From assembly GCA_023453335.1 (NCBI GenBank), contig JAEXTU010000104.1, forward strand, positions 1 through 10,528: 10,528 bases of DNA, read 5' to 3'. Below the pieces are notes generated by a model. It saw nothing but the letters and a program-made list of their open reading frames with translations, was not told the origin of the DNA and did no database searches. The position numbers and the translations under genes were made by a program. Source of the stretch: Pseudomonadota bacterium (GTDB lineage Bacteria > Desulfobacterota > Desulfovibrionia > Desulfovibrionales > Desulfovibrionaceae). This document shows positions 1 through 6,491 of this stretch, piece after piece; the stretch's first letter is position 1, and each line of letters opens with the position of its first letter.

Positions 1-66
1 GGCCGCGGCGTCCTCCCAGGACTTCTTGCTCGTGCCCACCAGCTCGATGATCTTGTACACGCTCAT
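1..66 (-). CDS. Dodecin-family flavin-binding protein (N-terminal 22 codons, cut by window edge)
   Basis: The 22 visible residues begin MSVYKIIELVGTS and continue with a KKSWEDAAA segment. This is the typical opening of dodecins: a first beta strand with the VYKxIELVGTS signature, then the SWEDA start of the single helix. Dodecins are proteins of about 65-75 residues that form hollow dodecamers and bind flavins, acting as cytoplasmic flavin stores or buffers. The ATG is preceded by a purine-rich GGAGGGAG Shine-Dalgarno sequence at close spacing, which supports this start. The gene lies 89 bases downstream of the ispDF stop in the same direction and may have its own weak promoter. The remaining two thirds are outside the window, so integrity of the flavin-binding residues cannot be judged. 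Confidence 0.85.
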   Translation of the reverse strand, partial: MSVYKIIELVGTSKKSWEDAAA

Positions 67-119
67 GGCTCCCTCCCCGGGTTGGCTGAACGCAGGGGCC
101 GCGAGGCGGCTCCAGGGTC

Positions 120-148
120 CTTATCCCATGCAGGGCGGAGGGAGTAAA
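120..148 (-). promoter_or_regulatory. Possible weak sigma-70 promoter for the dodecin gene
   Basis: On the minus strand a -35-like TTTACT (148-143) and a -10-like GATAAG (125-120) are separated by exactly 17 bases. Each hexamer matches consensus at 4 of 6 positions. A start near base 113 would give a leader of about 47 bases before the dodecin ATG. This is inferred from motif resemblance only. Read-through from ispDF is an equally simple explanation. Confidence 0.3.
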
Positions 149-155
149 GGGCAGT

Positions 156-1340
156 TCAGGCCGAGGGCAGAAGCCCGCTCACGCAGGCCGCGGCCTTGAT
201 GCCCTTTTTCTGGCCGGTGAAGCCCAGGCCCTCCTCGGTGGTGAACTTCACGTTCACCTGGGCCGCCGGGAGGCGCAGGAGCCGGGACAGGCTGTCCCGG
301 ATCTGGTCGCGGAAGGGGGCCAATTTCGGGACCTGGGCGATGACCGTCACGTCGGCGTGGGTGAGCACCAGCCCGGCCTTGTCCGCCATCTGCATCACTT
401 CATTGAGGAAGATCGCGCTCTCCAGGCCCGCGTTGGCCGCATCCGTGTCCGGGAAGTGCTGGCCGATGTCGCCCGCGCCCAGGCAACCCAGCACCGCGTC
501 GGTCACCGCGTGCAGGAGCACGTCCCCGTCCGAGTGGGCCACCACCTCGGGACCGCCGGGAATGGGCACGCCCCCCAGCTTCATGGGCCGGCCCGCCCCG
601 TACTTGTGCACGTCGTAGCCCCAGCCCGTGCAGGGCAGGGGGGCGGCGGACGCGCCGGCCAGCAGGCGCAGGTCCTCGGGGGTGGTGATTTTCACGTTGT
701 CCTCCTCGCCGGGCACCACGGCCACCGGCCGGCCCAGGCGCTCCACCAGCATGGCGTCGTCGGTCACGTCCCAACCGTGCGCGGCCGCGGCGGCGTGGGC
801 CTCGCGGAGCAGGGGCAGGGCAAAGGCCTGGGGCGTCTGCACCGCCACCAGGTCGGCCCGGTTGGGGGTCTCGGCCACCCGGCCGGCGGCCACCCGCTTC
901 ACCGTGTCCTTGAGGGCGATGCCTGGGATGGCCGCCTGCTCACCGCCCTCCAGGGCGTCCAGGAGCCGGGAGGCCAGGCCGGCCGAGGCAAAGGGCCGGG
1001 CCGCATCGTGCACCAGCACCGCGGCGCAGTCCCGGGGCAGGGCCGAGAGGGCCGCGGCCACCGAGTCCTGCCGCCGCTCGCCCCCGGCCACGGCCACACA
1101 GGGCAGGCCGAGGGGCTCGGCCGCCAGCAGGGATTCCAGTTCGGCCCGGCGGTCATCGAGTTCTGCGGCGGGGAAGGCCAGAACCAGGCCCTGCACCCGG
1201 GGCGCCCGGGCCAGGGTGCGGACCGAGGCCCAGTACAGGGGCCGGCCGTCCAGCAGCAGGAACTGCTTGCGGGAGGCTAAGCCGGCGGCGGCCATGCGGC
1301 TGCCGCTGCCCGCGGCCAGCAAAACTGCCCATGCGTTCAC
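156..1340 (-). CDS. ispDF: Bifunctional IspD/IspF (MEP isoprenoid pathway)
   Basis: A 394-residue fusion of two MEP-pathway enzymes. IspD makes CDP-methylerythritol from CTP and MEP. IspF cyclises CDP-ME 2-phosphate to MEcPP with release of CMP. The IspD half (about 1-230) shows the nucleotide-binding LLAAGSGSRM loop (7-16) with K25 of RKQF, GGERRQDSV (86-94), VLVHDAARPF (108-117), VAVQTPQAF (165-173) and NVKITTPEDL (215-224). The IspF half (about 238-394) has GYDVHKY with metal ligands D243 and H245, LLHAVTDA with H277, and TTEEGLGFTG near residues 367-376. The start is taken as GTG at 1340 because AGGAGG (1353-1348) lies seven bases upstream and the homologous N-terminus begins at xNAWAV. 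An in-frame ATG at 1394 would add 18 residues unlike the family. The reading frame is unbroken. The fusion skips IspE, the intervening step, as is known in several proteobacterial groups. Confidence 0.96.
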   Translation of the reverse strand: MNAWAVLLAAGSGSRMAAAGLASRKQFLLLDGRPLYWASVRTLARAPRVQGLVLAFPAAELDDRRAELESLLAAEPLGLPCVAVAGGERRQDSVAAALSALPRDCAAVLVHDAARPFASAGLASRLLDALEGGEQAAIPGIALKDTVKRVAAGRVAETPNRADLVAVQTPQAFALPLLREAHAAAAAHGWDVTDDAMLVERLGRPVAVVPGEEDNVKITTPEDLRLLAGASAAPLPCTGWGYDVHKYGAGRPMKLGGVPIPGGPEVVAHSDGDVLLHAVTDAVLGCLGAGDIGQHFPDTDAANAGLESAIFLNEVMQMADKAGLVLTHADVTVIAQVPKLAPFRDQIRDSLSRLLRLPAAQVNVKFTTEEGLGFTGQKKGIKAAACVSGLLPSA

Positions 1341-1347
1341 CACCGGA

Positions 1348-1353
1348 CCTCCT
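1348..1353 (-). promoter_or_regulatory. Shine-Dalgarno site deciding the ispDF start
   Basis: A perfect AGGAGG on the minus strand sits seven bases before the second of two consecutive GTG codons (1343-1341 and 1340-1338). This spacing favours the GTG at 1340 over the upstream in-frame ATG at 1394, which has no comparable site. Confidence 0.8.
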
Positions 1354-1450
1354 GGAAAGCAAAGCCCGGCCGGAGGACCGGGCGCGCACGCCATACGACA
1401 CCGCGTGCAGTCTCATCGCTTCCCCGGCCAGGCCGGGGTGAGGAAAAAAA

Positions 1451-1796
<346 letters not shown>

Positions 1797-1802
1797 GGAA
1801 GA

Positions 1803-1831
1803 AGCATAGCCATCCCTGGCCGGGGAGTCAA
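1803..1831 (-). promoter_or_regulatory. Sigma-70 promoter of rnpB
   Basis: On the minus strand TTGACT (1831-1826) and TATGCT (1808-1803) are separated by exactly 17 bases. Six bases after the -10 box comes the GGGAGT that opens RNase P RNA helix P1 (1796). Hexamer quality, spacing and distance to the RNA 5' end all agree. It is one of the strongest promoter-like sequences in the window, as expected for a highly expressed stable RNA. Confidence 0.8.
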
Positions 1832-1869
1832 AGGCCGCGGCCTGGTGCAGCATCCCTGCCCGCAAACCG

Positions 1870-1911
1870 AAACCGCCGCCCCCTGCGCTGCGTGCGAGGG
1901 AGCGGCGGTTT
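1870..1911 (-). terminator. Terminator hairpin after the zinc-ribbon gene
   Basis: A perfect 10-bp stem, AAACCGCCGC (minus strand, 1911-1902) with GCGGCGGTTT (1879-1870), can be extended inward by a further 4-bp CCCT/AGGG segment. It starts 38 bases after the zinc-ribbon stop codon. On the minus strand the 3' arm ends in TTT and is followed by CGGTTTG, so the U-rich tail is interrupted. It separates the nif3/zinc-ribbon transcript from the rnpB promoter. The stem's A/T ends could let it work in both directions. Confidence 0.65.
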
Positions 1912-1948
1912 CCGACAGGCTGCCGCGCAGGCCAGTGAGATACTCGCG

Positions 1949-2701
1949 CTAAACGTTCAGGCAGGCCGCGGCGTCCTGCTCGGTGAAGTGCTCGCACCAG
2001 TAGATGAGGCGCTGGCAGTTGGGGCAGGAGATGATCTGGGTGCCTTTCTGCAGATCGTTGAAGATCTGGGGGGGGATGGAGATGTGGCAGCCGCCGCAGA
2101 CCCCGCCGTCCACCGGCACGATGACCGGGTTGGAGATGCGGGAGCGGATGAACTCGTAGCGGCCCAGGATGGGCGGGGGCACCACGCCGCAGGCGTTCTT
2201 GCGCTTGCTGCCCAGGGTGGACAGGCGCTTCTGGGCCTCGGCCATGCGCTTGTCCAGGCTGGAGCGCTTGGTGTCCAGGTCGGCGACCAGGGTGGTGCTC
2301 TTGCCGTCCATCTCCTTGCGGAACTCGTCCTGCCGGGCCAACTCCTCGGCCAGGGCCACCTGCTCGTCCTCCCGGGTGCGGTTGATCTTCTCCAGGCTGT
2401 CCATCTCGCGGACCATGGCCTGGTGTTCCCGGGTATTCTGGACCATCATGAGCTTGTTCTTGCTCTTCTTGATCTTCATCTCGTTGTCCTCGATCTCGGT
2501 ATCGAGGCGCTTCTGCTGGTTCTTCAGGAGCTCTATCTTCTCGTTGAGCTGGGTGGCCTGGTCCGCCAGAGCCTTGCTCTGCTCCTCCAGGGCGGTGACC
2601 TCCTGAGGGGCGTCCTGCAGTTCCCTCTCCAGGAGCAGGATCTCGTTGTCCACACGTTGCAGGACCACCAGCTGTTCGATCTGTTTGAGGTACAGGCTCA
2701 A
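1949..2701 (-). CDS. Coiled-coil C4-type zinc-ribbon protein (COG1579/DUF164, FlgZ/CT398-like)
   Basis: A 250-residue soluble protein with two parts. Residues about 5-170 are a heptad-rich, strongly charged helical region (many E, K, Q, L), predicted as a long antiparallel coiled coil. The C-terminal domain has a CxxC pair at C202/C205 (CGGC) and another at C226/C229 (CPNC), the four ligands of a zinc ribbon. This is the architecture of Helicobacter HP0958 (FlgZ) and Chlamydia CT398, family members reported to bind sigma-54 (RpoN); HP0958 has also been linked to flagellin mRNA. The role here is unknown, so no function beyond family is claimed. The start codon is TTG at 2701, supported by AAGGAGG (2716-2710) eight bases upstream. 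It follows nif3 by 40 bases, so the two are probably one operon, a pairing also found in Helicobacter. Confidence 0.88.
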   Translation of the reverse strand: MSLYLKQIEQLVVLQRVDNEILLLERELQDAPQEVTALEEQSKALADQATQLNEKIELLKNQQKRLDTEIEDNEMKIKKSKNKLMMVQNTREHQAMVREMDSLEKINRTREDEQVALAEELARQDEFRKEMDGKSTTLVADLDTKRSSLDKRMAEAQKRLSTLGSKRKNACGVVPPPILGRYEFIRSRISNPVIVPVDGGVCGGCHISIPPQIFNDLQKGTQIISCPNCQRLIYWCEHFTEQDAAACLNV

Positions 2702-2709
2702 GGGTATAT

Positions 2710-2716
2710 CCTCCTT
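2710..2716 (-). promoter_or_regulatory. Strong Shine-Dalgarno site for a TTG-initiated gene
   Basis: AAGGAGG on the minus strand lies eight bases before the TTG at 2701. No ATG or GTG in frame is as well placed, so TTG is taken as the real start of the zinc-ribbon gene. Confidence 0.8.
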
Positions 2717-2741
2717 CTTGCGGGCCGCTCGCGGTCCGGCG

Positions 2742-3548
2742 TCAATCCCGATGTTGCCCCGGGTGCAGGACCGCGAGCGGGTCCCGTCCCGGGAAGAAGC
2801 GCACCTCGACCCCGGCCGGGGCCAGTTCCGCGGCCAGGGACCCGGCCAGGAGCCGGATCATTTCCTCTTCCAGGGAAAAATGCCCCACGTCCACCACGCA
2901 CAGGCCGGTGGCCGGATGGCCGGCGTCCAGGGCCTGGTGGTACTTGAGGTCGCCGGTGACCAGCACCTGCGCGTCTGCGGCGCGGGCCGTGGCGGCCAGG
3001 GAGCCGCCGGCGCCGGGGCAGACCGCCACCCGCGCCACGCGGGAGGGGCGCTCGCCGGCCAGGGTCCAGAAGTTCCGCCGGACCAGGGAGGCCAGGGCCG
3101 TGGCAAAGGCGTCCCAGGCCAGGGACGCGGGCAGGTCGCCCACCTGACCCAGCCCCAATCCCTCGGCCGTGGGCTCCAGCACCGCGACCCCGGTGAGGCC
3201 CAGCCCCCGGGCCAGCCAGCCGGCCGGGCCGGCGGGGTTGGCGTCCAGGGAGGTGTGCGCGGCGTAGAGCCAGGCCCCGGCGGACAACACGGCGCGGGCC
3301 GCGTCCAGGAAGGGTCCGGGCGCGTCCAGGGGCTTGGGCTCCATGTAGAGCGGATGGTGGGTGAGGATGAACTGCGCGCCCCAGGCCAGGGCCTCGGCAA
3401 TGAAGGCGGGGGTGGGGTCCAGGCCCACGGCCAGGCGGGAGGCCGCGGGGGAGATTCCGGCCGCCTGGAGGCCGGAGCGGTCCCAGGGGGCCTGGGCCGC
3501 CGGAGGGGCTACGCGCTCGATATGCTCAATGATCCGGGTAACGTCCAT
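2742..3548 (-). CDS. Nif3-like dinuclear metal-centre protein (DUF34)
   Basis: A 268-residue member of the Nif3/DUF34 family (YbgI in E. coli), sometimes annotated GTP cyclohydrolase 1 type 2. These proteins form hexameric toroids with a two-metal site and their cellular role is not settled. Visible family motifs are PWDRSGLQ (21-28, usually WDNxGLQ), ILTHHPLY (61-68) with the paired metal-binding histidines, HTSLD (98-102), CPGAGG (177-182), VTGDLKYH (197-204) and DVGHFSLEEE (220-229) with metal-binding H223 and E227. The ATG at 3548 matches the usual family start (MDVTRIIEHIE). An in-frame GTG at 3563 would add five residues. Neither has a good Shine-Dalgarno sequence. The gene begins 25 bases after the T-tract of a strong terminator hairpin and is followed after 40 bases by the zinc-ribbon gene. 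Confidence 0.9.
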   Translation of the reverse strand: MDVTRIIEHIERVAPPAAQAPWDRSGLQAAGISPAASRLAVGLDPTPAFIAEALAWGAQFILTHHPLYMEPKPLDAPGPFLDAARAVLSAGAWLYAAHTSLDANPAGPAGWLARGLGLTGVAVLEPTAEGLGLGQVGDLPASLAWDAFATALASLVRRNFWTLAGERPSRVARVAVCPGAGGSLAATARAADAQVLVTGDLKYHQALDAGHPATGLCVVDVGHFSLEEEMIRLLAGSLAAELAPAGVEVRFFPGRDPLAVLHPGQHRD

Positions 3549-3572
3549 GCGTATCCGTATCACGCACCGGGC

Positions 3573-3615
3573 AAAAAGCAGGAAGGTGCTTCCCCTTGTG
3601 TGGAAAGCACCTTCC
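3573..3615 (-). terminator. Intrinsic terminator between tRNA and nif3
   Basis: On the minus strand GGAAGGTGCTT (3615-3605) pairs perfectly with AAGCACCTTCC (3591-3581). Three more inner pairs, one of them G-U, make a 14-bp stem with a loop of about seven bases. The sequence TGC and a TTTTT run (3577-3573) follow. This is a classic rho-independent terminator. It lies 73 bases after the tRNA 3' end and ends about 25 bases before the nif3 start, so it terminates or attenuates the tRNA transcript before nif3. Confidence 0.8.
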
Positions 3616-3688
3616 CGAGTGAAGTAACCGCCCCGCGGGGCAGGGATGCTTCAGGTCCTTTGAGAATGCCCGGCACCTGTAATCCTCG

Positions 3689-3764
3689 TGGTGGGCCGAC
3701 CAGGATTCGAACCTGGGACCGGCCGGTTATGAGCCGGCGGCTCTGCCAACTGAGCTATCGGCCC
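3689..3764 (-). tRNA. tRNA with CAT anticodon (elongator Met; Ile2 not excluded)
   Basis: A complete 76-nt cloverleaf with encoded CCA. The acceptor stem is GGGCCGA/TCGGCCC, the D arm GCTC/GAGC with an 8-base loop, the anticodon stem GCCGG/CCGGC with loop CTCATAA, the variable loop 5 bases, the T arm CCAGG/CCTGG with loop TTCGAAT, the discriminator A, then CCA. All stems are fully paired. The CAT anticodon allows elongator tRNA-Met or tRNA-Ile2, whose C34 is converted to lysidine by TilS. The paired first acceptor base (G1-C72) argues against initiator tRNA. Elongator Met is the more likely reading but was not tested against a model. It is transcribed from its own promoter just upstream. Confidence 0.95.
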
Positions 3765-3789
3765 ATTTTTTTGCTCAGTAGAGCAGAGT

Positions 3790-3818
3790 CTCATATCCTC
3801 CTGCCGGACAGGTGTCAA
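3790..3818 (-). promoter_or_regulatory. Sigma-70 promoter of the tRNA gene
   Basis: On the minus strand a perfect TTGACA (3818-3813) is followed after 17 bases by TATGAG (3795-3790). The predicted start, near base 3783, lies about 20 bases before the mature tRNA 5' end at 3764, leaving a short leader for RNase P to remove. An A-rich AAAAAAAT lies directly before the tRNA. Confidence 0.75.
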
Positions 3819-3821
3819 GGG

Positions 3822-3845
3822 AAAATGCCGGAGGCTCAGGCCGGC
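3822..3845 (-). terminator. Possible weak terminator at the end of the thioredoxin reductase gene
   Basis: On the minus strand GCCGG (3845-3841) can pair with CCGGC (3831-3827) across a 9-base loop, followed by A and TTTT (3825-3822). The 5' arm lies within the last codons and the loop spans the stop codon. The stem is only 5 bp, so termination would be weak. The tRNA -35 box follows directly. Confidence 0.3.
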
Positions 3846-4744
3846 TTCTTGGGGCACTTCTCCTTCACGTAGCTGATGATGGAGCGGCCGGCCAGGGCGC
3901 CTTCGCCCACCGCCACCGAGATCTGCTTGAAGCGGCCCACGCAGTCGCCGGCCGCGAAGATGCCCGGGATGTTGGTGGCCTGCCCCTGGTCCACCTTGAT
4001 GGCGTTGCCCTCGGTCTCCAGGGCCAGGGTCTTGGCGAAGTCCCCGGACGAGGCCTCGCCCACGGCCACGAACATGCCGAAGGTGTCGAAGCTGGACCCG
4101 TCGGCGAACACCATCCGCTCCAGGCCGCCGGTCCCTTCCAGCCGGGCGATCTTCTGCTCCAGGAGCGGGATGTTGGCCTCCTTGAGCTTCTCCATGAATT
4201 CCGGGGTGATGGTGGGGGCCTTGCCATTGGTGCAGATGGCCACGCTGGGGGTGTAGGTGGTCAATTCCAGGGCCGAGTTGGCGGCGTACACGCCCTCGCC
4301 CAGGACTACCACCTGCTTGCCCCGGAAGAAGAACCCGTCGCAGGACACGCAGTAGGACACGCCCTTGCCCTCCATCTCGTCCAGGCCCGGGATGTTGGGC
4401 TTGGAGCGGGTCACCCCGGTGGCGATCAGCACGGCGCAGGCCTTGAAGTGCTGGGTTTCGGTCTTGACCTCGTAGGAGGTCCCGTCGTCCCCGAAGTGGA
4501 TGCCCAGCACCCGCTCGTTCACGAACTCGGCCCCGAACCGGGCCACGCCGCGGCGGCCCTGGTCCATGAGCTGGGCCCCGGTGATGGTCTCGGCAAAGCC
4601 GAAGTAGTTGTCGATCTCGTACTCGCCGTCGATCTTGGGCTTGAGGCCGGCGATGACGGTTTCGACGCCGGCGCGGCAGGTATACAGGGCGGCGGACAGG
4701 CCGGCGGGGCCCTGTCCCACGATGACCAGTTGCACGGTGCGCAT
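3836..4744 (-). CDS. trxB: Thioredoxin reductase-like flavoprotein lacking the NADPH HRRxxxR motif
   Basis: A 302-residue low-molecular-weight thioredoxin reductase, the usual length for the family. The N-terminal FAD motif is GQGPAGLSAALY (10-21). The redox-active cysteine pair is C132/C135 in YCVSCDGFF. The second nucleotide-binding fold begins VVVLGEGVYAANSALE (145-160). The C-terminal FAD segment is GIFAAGDCVGRFKQ (261-274), then VAVGEGALAG (278-287). A typical NADPH enzyme carries HRRxxxR after the second Rossmann strand, contacting the NADPH 2'-phosphate; here the region reads VAICTNGKAPTI (168-179), with no arginine. Specificity for NADPH is therefore doubtful and NADH or another donor is possible. 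The start ATG has GGGAGGAG just upstream. The gene stands alone between the diguanylate cyclase terminator and the tRNA promoter, with no thioredoxin gene beside it. I see a TTGACC-like -35 upstream but no convincing -10. Confidence 0.88.
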   Translation of the reverse strand: MRTVQLVIVGQGPAGLSAALYTCRAGVETVIAGLKPKIDGEYEIDNYFGFAETITGAQLMDQGRRGVARFGAEFVNERVLGIHFGDDGTSYEVKTETQHFKACAVLIATGVTRSKPNIPGLDEMEGKGVSYCVSCDGFFFRGKQVVVLGEGVYAANSALELTTYTPSVAICTNGKAPTITPEFMEKLKEANIPLLEQKIARLEGTGGLERMVFADGSSFDTFGMFVAVGEASSGDFAKTLALETEGNAIKVDQGQATNIPGIFAAGDCVGRFKQISVAVGEGALAGRSIISYVKEKCPKKPA

Positions 4745-4842
4745 GCGCTCCTCCCAGGTGGTGTGGCCCCGGCCAGGCGGACCCGGCCGGAGTCCTGTTC
4801 CTGGCCCAATTCCGGGCCGGGGTCAAGGCCGGGAAGCGGCGC

Positions 4843-4870
4843 AAAAAAAGGCCCCGCCTCGGCGGGGCCT
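4843..4870 (-). terminator. Strong intrinsic terminator of the diguanylate cyclase gene
   Basis: On the minus strand AGGCCCCGCC (4870-4861) pairs with GGCGGGGCCT (4858-4849) across a tight CGAG-type turn, followed by a run of T ending at 4843. It starts 24 bases after the GGDEF stop codon and isolates that gene from the thioredoxin reductase gene. Confidence 0.9.
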
Positions 4871-4894
4871 GGGGAAGCGCAAAGGAGTTGGCGG

Positions 4895-6373
4895 CTAGCC
4901 TTGGGCCGCGGGCTCCTCGGCGGTGCAGTCCGAGGAACAGACCATGTTCCGGCCCGAGGCCTTGGCCAGGTACAGGGCCTGGTCGGCCTGGCGCACCAGG
5001 TCCACCTTGCGGGACAGGGAGCCGGGGGACAGGGAGGCCACCCCGATGGAGGCCGTGACCTGGAAGGCGACCCCGCCGGACACGAAGCGCTTGCGGGCGA
5101 TCTTCTCGCGCAGGCGGTCGGCCAGGTTCCAGGCGTTCTCCTCGTCGGTGTGGGGCAGGATCACCGCGAACTCCTCGCCGCCGTAGCGGGCCGCGAAGTC
5201 GGTGGAGCGCAGGGTCTCGTTGAGCAGGACCCCCACCTCCTTGAGCACCAGGTCCCCGGCCTGGTGGCCGTGGGTGTCGTTGATGCGCTTGAAGTGGTCC
5301 AGGTCCATGAGCAGGAGCGACAGGTCGTTGCCGTAGCGCTGGTGCCGGGCCAGCTCGTCCACCAGGCGCTCGTCGAAGGACTGGCGGTTGTGGATGCGGG
5401 TGAGCCCGTCGTGGTCGGCCCGGGTCTTGACCTCGCGGTAGAGCAGGGCGTTCTTGAGGGCCAAGGCCAGGTGGTTGATGGCCGAGTGCAGCACCTCGCG
5501 CTGGTCCTTGCCCAGGCGGGACTCGCCGGACAGGAGCAGGGCCAGGCAGCCGAAGGTCTGGCCCCCGGCCTTGAGGGGCAGGAGCACCACCTTGCCGGCC
5601 TGGGGCGAGAGTTCCCCGGCCTCGGGCGCGGCCGCGTCCATGAGGAAGGTGAGCTGGTAGCCGGCCATGGGGCCGCCCGAGAGCTTGGCCGCGCTTTTCA
5701 GGAGGAACTCCACCCAGGCGTCCTGGGCCGCGGCCTGCTCCTGGAAGCACAGGAACAACTCGGCCTCGGCCGCGCCGCCCGCCGGGGAAGTCCAGAACGC
5801 GCCTTGCACCGCGGCCACCGGCAGGAGCATGTTCAGGTCCTCGCGAGCCTGGGCCAGGATGGTGGCCGGATTCAGGCTCTCCACCGCCCGGGACAGGGTG
5901 CGGTTCAGGAAGAGCAGGGCGTCGGTCTTGAAGGCCAGGATCTCGCGCTCCAGGGCGATCTCCCGGGTCATGCGCAGGATGTCCTCGTAGATGGCCGCGG
6001 CCTCGGCGGCCCGGGCCAGCACTGCCCGCACCTTGTCCTCGGTGAGCGGGCTGGAGACCAGGGAGAGGAAATCCCGGTCCAGGAGGTCGGCGTAGTCGAG
6101 CACCGGGTGGTTGGGCTCGAGGAGCAGCACCTTCTGCAGGGGCTCCATGCCCAGGATGAAGGCGTGCAGTTCCGGGGGCAGGGCGGTCCAGACCCGGCTG
6201 GGGATGAAGACCAGGAAGGGGCGCTCCCGCTTCACGTCCCCGGCCGTGGGCAGGGCCGCGGCGGTCCAGTCGCGCAGGATGTAGTCCGTTCCCGCGCCGG
6301 CGATGATGCGCTGGCGCTCGATATCGTTGAGTCCCAGGCCCCAGAGCAGTTCAGGGGCGGAATGCGTGGCCAT
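4895..6373 (-). CDS. Diguanylate cyclase: receiver-like region, GAF-like region, GGDEF domain
   Basis: A 492-residue cytoplasmic protein with no signal peptide or membrane segment. The C-terminal GGDEF domain (about 315-480) has ADHDGLTRIHNRQSF (319-333), MDLDHFKRINDTHGH (356-370), the active-site loop GGEEF (398-402) and SIGVA (442-446). It should therefore make cyclic di-GMP from two GTP. An RxxD inhibitory site (R389-D392) lies five residues before GGEEF, so product inhibition is likely. Residues about 155-312 look like a GAF-type sensor with a helical linker. Residues about 1-125 have the length and pattern of a response-regulator receiver, but no clear phospho-acceptor aspartate is visible where expected (FLVFIPSRVW, 53-62); this assignment is inference. 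The ATG at 6373 is chosen because AGGGAGGT precedes it by four bases; an upstream in-frame ATG at 6466 adds 31 residues, lacks a Shine-Dalgarno sequence and would start before the candidate promoter. Confidence 0.92.
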   Translation of the reverse strand: MATHSAPELLWGLGLNDIERQRIIAGAGTDYILRDWTAAALPTAGDVKRERPFLVFIPSRVWTALPPELHAFILGMEPLQKVLLLEPNHPVLDYADLLDRDFLSLVSSPLTEDKVRAVLARAAEAAAIYEDILRMTREIALEREILAFKTDALLFLNRTLSRAVESLNPATILAQAREDLNMLLPVAAVQGAFWTSPAGGAAEAELFLCFQEQAAAQDAWVEFLLKSAAKLSGGPMAGYQLTFLMDAAAPEAGELSPQAGKVVLLPLKAGGQTFGCLALLLSGESRLGKDQREVLHSAINHLALALKNALLYREVKTRADHDGLTRIHNRQSFDERLVDELARHQRYGNDLSLLLMDLDHFKRINDTHGHQAGDLVLKEVGVLLNETLRSTDFAARYGGEEFAVILPHTDEENAWNLADRLREKIARKRFVSGGVAFQVTASIGVASLSPGSLSRKVDLVRQADQALYLAKASGRNMVCSSDCTAEEPAAQG

Positions 6374-6413
6374 CTCGACCTCCCTCGGAAAAACCGTTCT
6401 GCCGGGAATTTTT

Positions 6414-6429
6414 AGCAAGAACAGGGCCA
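6414..6429 (-). promoter_or_regulatory. Candidate sigma-54 (-24/-12) promoter of the diguanylate cyclase gene
   Basis: On the minus strand TGGCCCT (6429-6423), four bases, then TTGCT (6418-6414) matches the RpoN consensus TGGCACG-N4-TTGCW at all -24 TGGC and -12 TTGCW positions, with the invariant GG and GC ten bases apart. AAAA follows. The predicted start near 6403 gives a leader of about 30 bases containing the Shine-Dalgarno sequence. The assignment rests on motif and position only. Confidence 0.55.
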
Positions 6430-6491
6430 AGGGGGAGGAGAAAGGAATGCCAGGAGGTTTCATCACGTGGGCCAGGGGGGAGCGGCCCCTA

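Noticed and set aside
98..110. GCCGC-GAG-GCGGC hairpin between ispDF and dodecin as a terminator
   Set aside because: The stem is only 5 bp and no T-run follows on the minus strand.
1422..1438. Hairpin CCCCGGC-CAG-GCCGGGG between rnpB and ispDF as a terminator
   Set aside because: No T-run follows it on either strand. On the rnpB strand the T tract comes before it, the wrong order for an intrinsic terminator.
3812..6415. An 867-codon open frame on the plus strand across the thioredoxin reductase and GGDEF genes
   Set aside because: It is antisense to two genes with clear motifs and crosses a terminator and promoter. Its translation is low-complexity (rich in G, A, Q, H, V), as expected from the opposite strand of GC-rich genes.
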